This document shows positions 24,398 to 32,998 of a stretch of 43,299 nt of DNA, piece after piece. The notes beneath the pieces are model-generated. The model was not told the DNA's origin. It saw nothing but the letters and a program-made list of their open reading frames with translations, and made no database searches. The position numbers and the translations under genes are program-made. The stretch spans positions 1 to 43,299 of the forward strand of contig JAGCFN010000034.1 of assembly GCA_017650085.1 (NCBI GenBank). Reading direction: 5' to 3'. Numbering within the stretch: the first letter of the stretch is position 1; the number at the start of each line of letters is the position of its first letter. The DNA is from Bacteroidaceae bacterium. Its GTDB lineage: Bacteria; Bacteroidota; Bacteroidia; Bacteroidales; Bacteroidaceae.

Positions 24398-25903
24398 TTA
24401 AATCTCGATCTTACAAGTGTCTCTCGGCAGCTCTTGGAAAGCTTTGGTTTCGATGGAGATAACTCCATTCTTGGCTTTTTCGCCGAAGATGTCTGTAGCA
24501 CGACCATCTTTGATGACAGTGACGGATGCAATATCTTCTTTGCTGATGTGAAGCAGTTGACCGAGTGCATCCTCATCTAAATGTTCCTTTTTCTTGTTGA
24601 TGAAGTCAGCGGGGATTTCTACCACCTTGCCGTCCAACAGAAAGAGGGGGGTGTCGTCAATACTTGTGAAGCAGATGATGCCGTGTTTGTCCTTGTTGTT
24701 GTACTTGGCTGTTCCGTCCGGACTCTTAAGAATTTCCCACTTCGAATTCTGAACAAGCGACTGGTAGTTTCTTAACTCGGACTCAGTAGCCTGACGTCCG
24801 TTGATAAACACATATTCGCAGGTGCATTCGAAGTCACCAGAAGCAGGTTCCCCTTCGTGTGAAAAGCCGATGATTCTGCCATACTGGTCTCTGACGGGAT
24901 GGATGGCGAGGGGAGTGTCGTCAAGCACTTCAGCGGCATCTGTTGGGATTGCTTTTGTTGTGAGGTTTCCTGTTTTAGGTTCGTTGAAAACGGGCACGTC
25001 TTTAGTTCCCAAAGTGGCTACGAAATCTTCCACAGGGTCGGTCTCAGTCGGTGTGGCGAAGGCATTGATGGTCAATGCCACAACGGGGATGGCGCAGAGT
25101 GCTTTGAGCATGAGCCATCGGGAGGAGGGTTTCTTGTACATCATAATAATACGTTTTTTGAGTGAGCCGTGACCGAGGTTGTTGGTGAAAGGCTGCAGTC
25201 GATTCCCGACCACCTTCATCACGAGTAATTGTTGATATGATTTTGCATCGATGCCTTGATGGATGACTGCCTGGTCTGCCTCGTATTCATGCACCGCCTT
25301 GAGGTCGCGGCTAATGAACCAGACAAAGGGATTGAACCATTGGAAGGTTTTCATGGCTTCCAAGAGTAGGAGGTCGTAAGTGTGCCCCAAGCGGATGTGT
25401 TCCTGCTCATGGGTGAGAATATACAGACTGTGTTGCTCATAGTCCTGCACGTTCATCACGATGTAGCGGAAAATGCTGAAAGGGGTGATATCGCCTTTGA
25501 GCAGCACGATGGTGTTGCCTTCGGAATCAGTGTGCCGCAACCCACCATGCAGCATGCGAACGAGCGAAAAGACTTGTACGAAGGTCAGTATCAGCATTGC
25601 AGCCACACCTGTCAGATACACGGCTGCAACAACTTGTACCCATGTGAGACGATGAACAGCGGTAGGGGCGGTGACAATGGGTATGTTGTCATGCTCGATG
25701 TAGGTCTGCACCAGATAAACTTCCTCGCTGATGACTGTCGGATGCTCTGTTGTGAAGTGAAGCAGCGGAATAATGAGAGACGTCAGCATGATACCCACCA
25801 GCATGCAACGGTTGAACCGATGGAAAGTTTCTTTACTCAGGAAGAAAAAGAAACAGTTGTAGAGGAGTGCCAATGTGATGGCTGACTTGAGGATGTATAG
25901 CAT
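24398..25903 (-). CDS. BlaR1/MecR1-type M56 sensor peptidase with TonB-plug-like tail
   Basis: The 501-residue membrane protease probably senses an envelope signal and causes inactivation of the BlaI repressor encoded just upstream. Transmembrane helices lie near residues 4-22, 33-50, 88-108 and 268-283. The M56 zinc site is 'HEQEHIRLGH' (about 165), with the downstream 'HEYEADQAV' ligand region. After the last helix there is no penicillin-binding sensor domain. Instead the C-terminus carries 'LFLLDGKVVEIP' and 'IASVTVIKDGRATDIFGEKA' then 'NGVISIETK', which resembles a TonB-dependent-receptor plug, as in many Bacteroidetes M56 proteins. A 53-bp gap separates it from the repressor gene, so one operon. 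Confidence 0.93.
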   Translation of the reverse strand: MLYILKSAITLALLYNCFFFFLSKETFHRFNRCMLVGIMLTSLIIPLLHFTTEHPTVISEEVYLVQTYIEHDNIPIVTAPTAVHRLTWVQVVAAVYLTGVAAMLILTFVQVFSLVRMLHGGLRHTDSEGNTIVLLKGDITPFSIFRYIVMNVQDYEQHSLYILTHEQEHIRLGHTYDLLLLEAMKTFQWFNPFVWFISRDLKAVHEYEADQAVIHQGIDAKSYQQLLVMKVVGNRLQPFTNNLGHGSLKKRIIMMYKKPSSRWLMLKALCAIPVVALTINAFATPTETDPVEDFVATLGTKDVPVFNEPKTGNLTTKAIPTDAAEVLDDTPLAIHPVRDQYGRIIGFSHEGEPASGDFECTCEYVFINGRQATESELRNYQSLVQNSKWEILKSPDGTAKYNNKDKHGIICFTSIDDTPLFLLDGKVVEIPADFINKKKEHLDEDALGQLLHISKEDIASVTVIKDGRATDIFGEKAKNGVISIETKAFQELPRDTCKIEI

Positions 25904-25956
25904 AGTCTTGTTATAAGTTATGTTTAAGCGCGAGCACGCACGAAGAAACGCATCTC

Positions 25957-26352
25957 TTATTTACTTTTAATCAAAGAGAGAATATCTTGCATGTCTTCTT
26001 CCGAAACTTCTTCCTGTCGGGCGAAAAACGACAGCATAGACTTCAGCGACCCTGCGAAGAATGTGCTCTTCACCTCTTTCATCACGCGGTTCGTGTATTC
26101 CTCTCTCGTCAACAAAGGGAAGAACACCAGTGTCTTGCCACCTCCCTCTTGCTTTCTCGACCCGACAAATCCTTTGTTCACCAATATCTTCAGAAATGTT
26201 GCAATGGTGGAGTAGGCTGGTTTTGGCTCAGGGTACTGTCCAATGATTTGATGGGTGGTAAGTCCCTCTTCGGGGGACGTGGTACTCCAAAGCATATTCA
26301 TAATTTCCATTTCAGCCCTCGTCAGTTGTCTTTCTTCGTTATTCCTTTTCAT
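25957..26352 (-). CDS. BlaI/MecI family transcriptional repressor
   Basis: The 131-residue winged-helix repressor starts 'NEERQLTRAEMEIMNMLWS' with 'TTHQIIGQYPEPKPAYSTI' as the DNA-reading helix region and a C-terminal dimerisation part ('FFARQEEVSEEDMQDILSLI'). Family members are cleaved after signalling from the partner M56 peptidase. The gene is first in the operon with that peptidase. Two 16-bp dyads in its own promoter region (26357-26372, 26389-26404) are likely its binding sites, giving autoregulation. No beta-lactamase of class A/C is in the window; the regulated target is unknown. Confidence 0.94.
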   Translation of the reverse strand: MKRNNEERQLTRAEMEIMNMLWSTTSPEEGLTTHQIIGQYPEPKPAYSTIATFLKILVNKGFVGSRKQEGGGKTLVFFPLLTREEYTNRVMKEVKSTFFAGSLKSMLSFFARQEEVSEEDMQDILSLIKSK

Positions 26353-26356
26353 CTTT

Positions 26357-26372
26357 ATCTAATATTTTAGAT
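26357..26372. promoter_or_regulatory. Candidate BlaI operator 1
   Basis: ATCTAATATTTTAGAT is a 16-bp dyad with arms ATCTAA / TTAGAT. It lies just downstream of the -7 element, between it and the blaI-like ATG, where a bound repressor would block transcription. Confidence 0.65.
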
Positions 26373-26380
26373 TTCTGCTG

Positions 26381-26416
26381 CAAAGTTAATCTAAACATTT
26401 AGATAAATACAAACAA
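26381..26416 (-). promoter_or_regulatory. Promoter of the blaI-blaR1-like operon
   Basis: On the minus strand a perfect -7 element TAACTTTG (26388-26381) is preceded by a TTTG about 20 bp upstream in the CAAACAAAA stretch (plus-strand 26409-26417). The spacer contains operator 2. Confidence 0.6.
26389..26404. promoter_or_regulatory. Candidate BlaI operator 2
   Basis: ATCTAAACATTTAGAT is a 16-bp dyad with the same ATCTAA / TTAGAT arms as operator 1 and centred exactly 32 bp from it, about three helical turns. It fills the spacer between the -33 and -7 elements. Confidence 0.7.
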
Positions 26417-26417
26417 A

Positions 26418-26630
26418 ATGCCACAAAAATGAGCCTTCTCCAAAAACTTTAACCTATTTTGTTAGATATTCTTTCGTTTTTATTAGATATTAGAATTTGG
26501 AGTTGACTGACAACCTTCCTGCGCTCTTACGACGGCAGACATTTGCAGGTTTTAACTGCGGCAAAGTAATTAATTGCAGTATTTCTCCCCATTTTCGTTT
26601 CGATAGATTTTTTATCTCGAAATTATTTTT
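26418..26630. other. Non-coding stretch upstream of the MBL gene
   Basis: No gene is visible here. Two direct copies of TTAGATATT (26462-26470 and 26483-26491) contain the TTAGAT half-site of the neighbouring BlaI-type operators, 21 bp apart. Otherwise the sequence is AT-rich without clear structure. A TATCTTTG -7 element closes it at 26631-26638. Confidence 0.5.
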
Positions 26631-26638
26631 TATCTTTG
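26631..26638 (+). promoter_or_regulatory. Promoter -7 element of the MBL-fold gene
   Basis: TATCTTTG followed by C lies 34 bp before the ATG at 26673. Confidence 0.55.
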
Positions 26639-26672
26639 CATCAGATATTAACCTAAACAAACAACAAAGCAT

Positions 26673-27419
26673 ATGACAATCAAAGCTATTCGTATGTTCG
26701 ACGGTGGGTTCATGAACCAACCGTTCGCCTTTGGCGGTGAGGAAGGCAAGGAAGCCTTCGACGAACAAATCATCTATCGCAGCTCGCTGCAGAATTTCCT
26801 TATTGATACAGGAAAGGAGGTCATCCTTGTGGACACAGGCTTCAAGGCCGAATTCCCTGTCCCTGCCAAGAAGCTCGGTGCACCGCTCTTCATGGGTGAC
26901 AAGGTTGCCGACTATATGGATGCCTTTGCTGCCCTTGGCTATAAGCCAGAGCAGGTGACGAAAATTCTCATCACCCATAAACATCCCGACCACACGGACT
27001 GCATCGGTTGTTTCCCTAACGCCAAGATTTACATAGCACCCGAAGATGCTGATGCTATGAAGCTGGAAGGCGAGAACATCGTGCGTGCCCAGTACGGCGA
27101 GGCCTACAAGAACTTCCCCAATGCCCAGCAAGTGGCCGACGGCATCTGGTTCATCGAGGCTAAAGGTCACACCAAAGGCAACAGCATCGTCATTGCCGAG
27201 GACGACGGCCTCTTCTACATGTTCCATGGTGACGTCACCTATTGCGACGCTGCCCTCAAGGCCAACAAGCTGAGCATTGTCTTCGAGGACAAGGCTGCTG
27301 CCCGCCAGACACTCGACAGCGTCCGTGAGTTCATCCAGCAGAATCCTACCGTCTATCTCTCCACCCATTGTCCCGAAGGCTACGAGAATCTGGAACTGAA
27401 ACGCGTGATGAAACTATAA
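26673..27419 (+). CDS. Metallo-beta-lactamase-fold hydrolase
   Basis: The 248-residue cytoplasmic protein has no signal peptide. The metal site is 'HKHPDHTD' (H102, H104, D106, H107), with later ligands in 'KGHTKGNSI', 'FHGDVTYCD' and 'STHCPEG'. The layout, with the N-terminal 'FLIDTGKEVILVDTG' strand, fits lactonase/glyoxalase-II-like members rather than true beta-lactamases. It starts a probable operon with the flavodoxin-like reductase (25 bp gap), the esterase and the GH18 enzyme. Its substrate is unknown. Confidence 0.88.
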   Translation: MTIKAIRMFDGGFMNQPFAFGGEEGKEAFDEQIIYRSSLQNFLIDTGKEVILVDTGFKAEFPVPAKKLGAPLFMGDKVADYMDAFAALGYKPEQVTKILITHKHPDHTDCIGCFPNAKIYIAPEDADAMKLEGENIVRAQYGEAYKNFPNAQQVADGIWFIEAKGHTKGNSIVIAEDDGLFYMFHGDVTYCDAALKANKLSIVFEDKAAARQTLDSVREFIQQNPTVYLSTHCPEGYENLELKRVMKL

Positions 27420-27444
27420 TACAACAACTTAAACAACTAATACA

Positions 27445-27960
27445 ATGAACATTCTGATTTTACAGGCCTCGCCTCGAGCGAATGGCAACACCGCTTGGAT
27501 GGCGGAAGAGTATAAGAACGCAGCTGAGGCTGCAGGTCATAAAGTGACGCTGGTCAATGTCTCGAAGAAGAAGATTGCAGGCTGCTTGGCTTGTGAGTAT
27601 TGTCATGGGAAGGGCAATGGCGCTTGCATCCAAAAGGACGACATGCAGGAACTCTATCCCTTGATGGCAGAGGCCGAAGTGCTCGTACTGGCGGCTCCCA
27701 TCTACTACTTCACGCTCAACGCCCAGATTCAGGCACCCATCCAGCGCATGTACTGCGTAAACAAACCCGCCAATGTGAAGAAGATGGCTCTGCTCATGTC
27801 TTCCTATTCGCCAGGCGTCTATACTGGTGCCATCAGCGAGTACAACGACATCTGTGGCTATTGGGGCGTAGAGAGCACCGGTATCGTCACAGCCAAGAAT
27901 GATGAACAGAAGACCGAAGCCACGAAACAGAAGATTCTGGAGCTGGTAAAGAACTTGTAA
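27445..27960 (+). CDS. Flavodoxin-like NAD(P)H-dependent FMN oxidoreductase
   Basis: The 171-residue protein starts with the FMN phosphate loop 'LILQASPRANGNTAWMAEE'. It carries 'CLACEYCHGKGNGACIQKDD', the cysteine-bearing region typical of the iron-sulfur-flavoprotein-like NADPH reductase group. 'APIYYFTLNAQIQAPIQRMY' forms the second FMN loop. It probably reduces a small quinone or other acceptor. The downstream esterase starts directly after its stop codon. Confidence 0.88.
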   Translation: MNILILQASPRANGNTAWMAEEYKNAAEAAGHKVTLVNVSKKKIAGCLACEYCHGKGNGACIQKDDMQELYPLMAEAEVLVLAAPIYYFTLNAQIQAPIQRMYCVNKPANVKKMALLMSSYSPGVYTGAISEYNDICGYWGVESTGIVTAKNDEQKTEATKQKILELVKNL

Positions 27961-28788
27961 ATGATGAAACGACTGATATTCCTTGTCTGCCTGCTTTGGT
28001 CAGGTCTTGTTAATGCTCGCACAGAACGTGTCGTCATTCAGGGCGACCATGGAAAGTTGGTGGCTGATTTGCAGACGCCTGATGTGTTGCCTAAAAAATG
28101 CCCGATTGTTATCCTGTGTCACGGCTTCACCGGCAACAGGAACGGCGGTTTGGAGCGAGGTATAGCCAATTCTTTGGAAACAAAAGGCATTGCCAGCATC
28201 CGTTTTGACTTTAATGGGCATGGCGAGAGTGAGGGCGACTTCGTGCAGATGACTGTCCCCAATGAGATTGAGGATGCTCATCATGTTTACGAGTGGGTGA
28301 GGGCAGACGGACGCTTTGGTAGCATCGGCATCGCGGGCCATTCCCAAGGAGGTGTTGTAACTGCAATGCTGGCAGGACGTTTGGGTAAGAAAGCCTTGAA
28401 GGGTGGCGTCGTCTTGTTGGCTCCTGCAGGTGTGCTTCGCGATGATGCCATTCGAGGGAATGTGCCTGGTCAAGCCAGTCCTACAGGCGACCCATTAGAT
28501 CCTCCAGAATACGTCGAGGTGTGGGGACATCATCTTGGCCGTGACTATATCAAGACAGCTTTCTGGCTGCCTATCTATGAGACCGCAGAGGGATACAAAG
28601 GCCCTGCTTGCATCATTCACGGCACCTCTGACCGAACCGTGCCTTTCACCTACGGACTTCGTTTCCATCAGCAATGGAAGGGCAGCGAGTGGCACTTACT
28701 CGACCACTATGACCACGGCTTTGGGCCACATCCCGAAGAGGCTGTGAAACTTGCCGTTGCTTTCTTCGTGACTCAGTTGAAGCGCTAA
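27961..28788 (+). CDS. Exported alpha/beta-hydrolase (esterase, feruloyl-esterase-like)
   Basis: The 275-residue protein has a signal peptide ('KRLIFLVCLLWSGLVNA') followed by the core fold: oxyanion loop 'CHGFTGNRNGG', 'RFDFNGHGESEGDF', the nucleophile elbow 'GHSQGG' (S128), acid region 'HGTSDRTVPF' and the catalytic histidine in 'DHGFGPHPEEA'. The pattern resembles bacterial cinnamoyl/feruloyl esterases of the Est1E type, which free phenolic acids from plant polysaccharides; that substrate is inferred. The ATG follows the stop of the previous gene with no gap, implying translational coupling. Confidence 0.87.
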   Translation: MMKRLIFLVCLLWSGLVNARTERVVIQGDHGKLVADLQTPDVLPKKCPIVILCHGFTGNRNGGLERGIANSLETKGIASIRFDFNGHGESEGDFVQMTVPNEIEDAHHVYEWVRADGRFGSIGIAGHSQGGVVTAMLAGRLGKKALKGGVVLLAPAGVLRDDAIRGNVPGQASPTGDPLDPPEYVEVWGHHLGRDYIKTAFWLPIYETAEGYKGPACIIHGTSDRTVPFTYGLRFHQQWKGSEWHLLDHYDHGFGPHPEEAVKLAVAFFVTQLKR

Positions 28789-28808
28789 TGTCCTTTAATT
28801 AAACGAGA

Positions 28809-30677
28809 ATGAAGATGCACCTACCGATGAAACTGTCAACCTTAATCCTATTGTGCTTGGCATTGATGATGCCTCAGACTCTTTGTGCACAAAGCACTGA
28901 GAAGAAGATAGTTGCTTACGTCACATCGTGGTCGTCAGTAACACCTGACCCCTTCGTAATGACTCACATCAACTATGCATTTGGTGGAGTGGGCAGCGAT
29001 GGTGCCAGCGTCTATGCTGACGGCACTTCGCGCATGCAACAGCTTGTTCGCCTGAAAAGTAGGAATCCCAAGTTGAAGGTTTTGCTCTCCATTGGTGGCT
29101 GGGGACGTGGCAATTTCTCTCCTATGGCAAAGGATGAGACCAAGCGCAAGGCTTTTGCCCAAGCCTGCCGTGCCTTCTGCGACAGATACAATCTCGATGG
29201 TATTGACATCGACTGGGAGTTTCCTGGCAACAATTCCAGTGGAGAGACCTCTCCCTCGAACGAAAAGCAGAACTACACCCTGCTGATGCGCGACTTGCGC
29301 GAAGCACTGGGCAGCGACCTCCTGCTAACGATGGCTTCATCTGCAGACCCCGGGTACTACGACTTCAAGAACTGCATACAATATCTCGACTTCGTAAACG
29401 TCATGACCTACGACATGTCCGGTCCTCCCAACCATCATTCTGCCCTGTATCGAGGCGGAAAGGTGGGTAACGGATGGTTGGTCCAATCAGAGTCGATTCA
29501 GAATCATTTGAAGGCAGGCATCCCTGCCAGCAAGCTGGTGATGGGCTTGGCTTTCTATGGCAACAGTGGTTCTGGCAGTCAGATTTCCTTGCAGGAGATA
29601 AAGAATGGCATTGCCAGTGGCCGATGGACAGACAATTGGGACGATGTGGCCAAAGTCCCCTATGTGACTGACAGTAGCGGTAAGTTTGCCTATGGATATG
29701 ATGACGAGCGCTCGCTGACTGTGAAATGCCAATATCTCGTCAAGCAGAAGCTGGCAGGTGCAATGTACTGGGAATATGCCAACGATGACAACAAAGGCAC
29801 AGAGCGCAAGACAGTCTATGAATGTCTGTTGGGCGGTACATATGATGGCCTCACGTTTGGAGACGTGCCACTTAACTATATGGGTGCCAATGCCTATTCG
29901 GCTGTTCTGGATATGGAGCAAGGTCGGGTTTACTATGCCTCTGGAGCCGAGCCGATGAATGCTGACACTTGGTTTTACGACCAGGATTTCTTCTCTCGTC
30001 AGCCCGATGGAGGTTATCTCTTTCTGGCTGTAAGCGGCAAATATAGCATTACAGCCGATTTTCTTTCCAACTGCTTTCGCATCATTCCCTTGGACGAGGA
30101 AGGTCAGCCGCTCATTTACAATCCTGCCGAAGGAACCGGCTGTGTGTGGGTTATAGGAGCCAACTCCTCGATAGGAAAGCCCCGATATGTCGATGGAAAC
30201 GATACTTCTTGGGACGAAGCGAATGCCTTTCCCATGGCTCCCATCGGCAGAAACCGCTATCGCCTTACATTGGAGGTGGGGAAGCAGTTGAATCCGAACA
30301 TGGTCAACTTCAAACTCTTCCATCAGAACAGTTTCACAGGCGGAGAGTTTACTATGACCAGCAGGTATCGTATCACTATAAACAGCCGAATCTTCACCAT
30401 CTCCAACACCACAACGGAGAAAGGCAATATCAAGTTGAAATCAACGGCGAAGATAACGGAAGGACAGATTTATGTGTTCACGCTGGACACCAGTGGTATA
30501 ACGAAGAGTATCCTGACCGTTGAGGATTATGAGACAGGCTTGATTCAGAGTTTCGAGATTCCATCGCTCCCCAATTCCTTCTACAATCTGCAAGGGATTC
30601 GTGTCACCAATCCGCAAAGTGGCAACATATATCTCGTGCCTTCAGAAAGCGGAGGTTGGCGGAAAGTTGTGAAATAA
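28809..30677 (+). CDS. Secreted GH18 chitinase / endo-N-acetylglucosaminidase
   Basis: The 622-residue protein has a signal peptide (to about residue 28) and a GH18 TIM barrel at about 30-345. The catalytic motif 'DGIDIDWEFPG' has proton donor E137, with 'KVLLSIGGWGRG', 'MTYDMSGPP' and a C-terminal 'GAMYWEYANDD' as further marks. The C-terminal 270 residues form beta-rich modules of the SusE/F or outer-membrane-anchor kind, with 'TGCVWVIGANSSIGKPRYV' near 443. The protein ends in a degenerate form of the tail motif ('FYNLQGIRVTNPQSGNIYL'). It likely hydrolyses chitin oligomers or N-glycan cores at the cell surface. It lies 20 bp after the esterase. Confidence 0.92.
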   Translation: MKMHLPMKLSTLILLCLALMMPQTLCAQSTEKKIVAYVTSWSSVTPDPFVMTHINYAFGGVGSDGASVYADGTSRMQQLVRLKSRNPKLKVLLSIGGWGRGNFSPMAKDETKRKAFAQACRAFCDRYNLDGIDIDWEFPGNNSSGETSPSNEKQNYTLLMRDLREALGSDLLLTMASSADPGYYDFKNCIQYLDFVNVMTYDMSGPPNHHSALYRGGKVGNGWLVQSESIQNHLKAGIPASKLVMGLAFYGNSGSGSQISLQEIKNGIASGRWTDNWDDVAKVPYVTDSSGKFAYGYDDERSLTVKCQYLVKQKLAGAMYWEYANDDNKGTERKTVYECLLGGTYDGLTFGDVPLNYMGANAYSAVLDMEQGRVYYASGAEPMNADTWFYDQDFFSRQPDGGYLFLAVSGKYSITADFLSNCFRIIPLDEEGQPLIYNPAEGTGCVWVIGANSSIGKPRYVDGNDTSWDEANAFPMAPIGRNRYRLTLEVGKQLNPNMVNFKLFHQNSFTGGEFTMTSRYRITINSRIFTISNTTTEKGNIKLKSTAKITEGQIYVFTLDTSGITKSILTVEDYETGLIQSFEIPSLPNSFYNLQGIRVTNPQSGNIYLVPSESGGWRKVVK

Positions 30678-30734
30678 CCCCTTGCGTAGTGAAACTATAT
30701 GTGGCTTCCTTTTTAAACCAAATGTAATAATGAT

Positions 30735-32735
30735 ATGATGAAAAAGCTTCTTTTAGGTATGACAGCAGTATTGTCACTTCTGGCATGCAACAACAGTCGC
30801 CAGAACCCTTTCCTTACCGAGTGGGACACGCCTTACGGCATTCCTCCTTTCCAGGACATCCTTGTCGAGGACTACATTCCTGCCATTCAAGCGGGCATTG
30901 AGCAGCAGAACAAGGAGATTGACTCCATTGTGAACAATCCCGAAGCTCCTACGTTCGAGAACACCGTCCTTCCGTTGGAGCTTTCTGGCGAAATCCTCTC
31001 TAAAGTGTCAGGTGTGCTGTACAACGTTTGCGAGACAGACCGCACAGACGAACTCGACTCCGTTATGGAGCAAGCTATTCCTATGCTTACCGAGCACGAG
31101 GACAACATCTCATTCAACAAAGGGCTTTACGAGCGTATTGCCAAGATTTACTTTGCCGACCAGAGTCAGCTCAGTCGTGAGCAGCAGATGGTGTTGAAGA
31201 AGCGCTTCGAAGCTTTCGAACGTAATGGCATAGGCCTTCCCGAAAAGCAACAAGCCCGTCTTCGTGAGATCAATACTGAGATGGCTACTAAGACGCAGAA
31301 GCTGGGCAACAACATCCTCTCCGAAAGCAATGCCTTCAAGGAGAAGTTTGGCATCAGCGTTTCTGACTATCCCAACGCGATGACGACAACAGAGGACCGT
31401 TCCCTCCGTCAGCAGATGCTTGAGGCCTACACCATGCGTGGCCACAACGGCAACGAGTTCGACAACCGTCAGCTCGTTCTTGACATCATGCGTCTTCGCA
31501 TTGAGAAGGCAAAGATTATGGGCTATGATAATCCAGCCGCCTATATTCTGGAGCCTAAGATGGCTCACGACACTGAGACTGTCGATGCTTTCCTCGCTGA
31601 CATCATGGTTGCTGCCGTAGCCAAGGCAAAAGAGGAAGTCAATGATATGCAGAAGTTGATGGACGAGGACATTGCGGCAGGCAAACTTCCTGCTGGCAGC
31701 AAGATAGAACCATGGGACTGGTGGTACTATGCCGAGAAGGTGCGTAAGCAGAAGTACGACCTCGACGAAGAACTGACTAAGCCTTACTTCAAGCTCGAGA
31801 ACGTGGTGAAAGGCATCTTCATTGCCGCCAACACGCTCTACGGTGTGAATATGGAGGAGTTGAAGGACGTGCCTTCGTACAACCCGGAAGTTGTTACAAC
31901 TTATAAGGTTACAGACGAAAGTGGCAATCTGCTCGGCATCTTCACGACTGACTATCTTCCTCGCAGCAGCAAGCGTGGTGGTGCTTGGATGAACAACATA
32001 CGCGAGCAATATGTAGATGCCGAAGGGATAATGGTTCGTCCCATCATCGTTAATGTTGGCAACCTGGAAGAGAATCTTACTATCGACGAAGTGCAGACTG
32101 TCTTCCACGAGTTCGGTCATGCATTGCATGGTTTGCTCACTCAGTGCCACTATCCTTCTGTTAGCGGTACCAGCGTGAAGCGCGATTTCGTGGAGACCTT
32201 CTCGCAGTTCAACGAGAACTGGGCTTTCCAACCTGAGTTGCTGGCTCAGTATGCCACCAATGAAGAGGGAGAAGTCATTCCTGCCGAGCTGGTTGAGAAG
32301 ATTAACAACTCCCTGAAATTCAATCAAGGTTTCATGACGACAGAACTTTGTGCTGCCTCCATCCTGGACATGAAGTGGCACGAGCTGGAGAGCGTCGAAG
32401 GCTTGGACATCGATGCCTTCGAAAAGAAGGTATGTAAGGAGATGGGACTCATCCCTGAGATTGGTCCACGCTATCGCACAACCTACTTCAACCATATTTT
32501 CTCCAGCGGATATAGTGCTGGCTATTATGGCTATTTGTGGGCAGAGGTGTTGGACAAGGACATCTTCTCCATCTTCGAGGCTTCAGGCAATGTGTGGAAC
32601 AAAGAGTTGGCCACCAAGTTCAAGCAGACCTTCCTCGAGAAGGGAGGCGGCGAAGAGCCCATGGCGCTCTTCCAACGCTTTGCTGACCGCATGCCAGACA
32701 ATACAGCCTTCCTCGTAGGCCGCGGGCTAAAGTAG
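30735..32735 (+). CDS. dcp: M3 family peptidyl-dipeptidase (Dcp-like) lipoprotein
   Basis: This zinc metallopeptidase releases C-terminal dipeptides from oligopeptides. The 666-residue protein begins with a lipoprotein signal ('LLGMTAVLSLLAC', cysteine 18), so it acts in the periplasm or at the surface. Its zinc site is 'FHEFGHALHGLLT' (H458, E459, H462). Family motifs 'TTDYLPRSSKRGGAWM' and 'FVETFSQFNENW' (third zinc ligand region) are present, as is the C-terminal 'SSGYSAGYYGYLWAEVLDKD'. The length is normal for Dcp/OpdA. ATG 30738 is an equally good start. A strong terminator follows. Confidence 0.95.
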   Translation: MMKKLLLGMTAVLSLLACNNSRQNPFLTEWDTPYGIPPFQDILVEDYIPAIQAGIEQQNKEIDSIVNNPEAPTFENTVLPLELSGEILSKVSGVLYNVCETDRTDELDSVMEQAIPMLTEHEDNISFNKGLYERIAKIYFADQSQLSREQQMVLKKRFEAFERNGIGLPEKQQARLREINTEMATKTQKLGNNILSESNAFKEKFGISVSDYPNAMTTTEDRSLRQQMLEAYTMRGHNGNEFDNRQLVLDIMRLRIEKAKIMGYDNPAAYILEPKMAHDTETVDAFLADIMVAAVAKAKEEVNDMQKLMDEDIAAGKLPAGSKIEPWDWWYYAEKVRKQKYDLDEELTKPYFKLENVVKGIFIAANTLYGVNMEELKDVPSYNPEVVTTYKVTDESGNLLGIFTTDYLPRSSKRGGAWMNNIREQYVDAEGIMVRPIIVNVGNLEENLTIDEVQTVFHEFGHALHGLLTQCHYPSVSGTSVKRDFVETFSQFNENWAFQPELLAQYATNEEGEVIPAELVEKINNSLKFNQGFMTTELCAASILDMKWHELESVEGLDIDAFEKKVCKEMGLIPEIGPRYRTTYFNHIFSSGYSAGYYGYLWAEVLDKDIFSIFEASGNVWNKELATKFKQTFLEKGGGEEPMALFQRFADRMPDNTAFLVGRGLK

Positions 32736-32757
32736 AGAAAGCCTACATACACAAATA

Positions 32758-32788
32758 GGGGATGTGCCTAATGGCGCATCCCCTTTTT
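32758..32788 (+). terminator. Terminator after dcp
   Basis: GGGGATGTGCC and GGCGCATCCCC form an 11-bp stem with one G-T pair and a TAAT loop, followed by TTTTT. It also marks the boundary to the AT-rich minus-strand cluster. Confidence 0.9.
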
Positions 32789-32811
32789 CATGTGTATTTA
32801 AGGTTACTTAA

Positions 32812-32982
32812 TTACCATTCTTCGTCCCAGATGCTATGATGTTGGATTTCTATTGTCAAAGCTTCTCCTGGATCATGTGGGTCATCTATATAAACACCCT
32901 GATTTGTTCTGGACGCAGAAACCAAATGTCTGGCCTGAATTGTTACTTGTACCATTTGAGGTACTTCATATTTAGCTTTCAT
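32812..32982 (-). CDS. Small 56-residue protein downstream of the BspA-like gene
   Basis: The frame runs from ATG at 32982 to TAA at 32812 and encodes MKAKYEVPQMVQVTIQARHL, then a serine/asparagine linker, then an acidic half ending 'HHSIWDEEW'. There is no signal peptide. I recall many short Bacteroidales proteins of similar plan (Y-x-P-x-hydrophobic start, D/G/E middle, acidic Trp-containing end), of unknown role. The gene starts 16 bp after the BspA-like stop, on the same strand, and is probably co-transcribed. The short size and distinct halves make a peptide with a leader region conceivable, but no modifying enzyme is nearby. Confidence 0.65.
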   Translation of the reverse strand: MKAKYEVPQMVQVTIQARHLVSASRTNQGVYIDDPHDPGEALTIEIQHHSIWDEEW

Positions 32983-32998
32983 AGTTCAGAGTGTTTTT

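Noticed and set aside
26673..27419. Beta-lactamase controlled by the neighbouring BlaI
   Set aside because: The MBL-fold protein lacks a signal peptide and fits lactonase/glyoxalase-like members better. The regulatory link is only suggested by half-sites.
31110..32495. Minus-strand open frame of 461 codons
   Set aside because: Antisense shadow of the M3 peptidase gene. The histidine- and leucine-rich composition is typical of such shadows.
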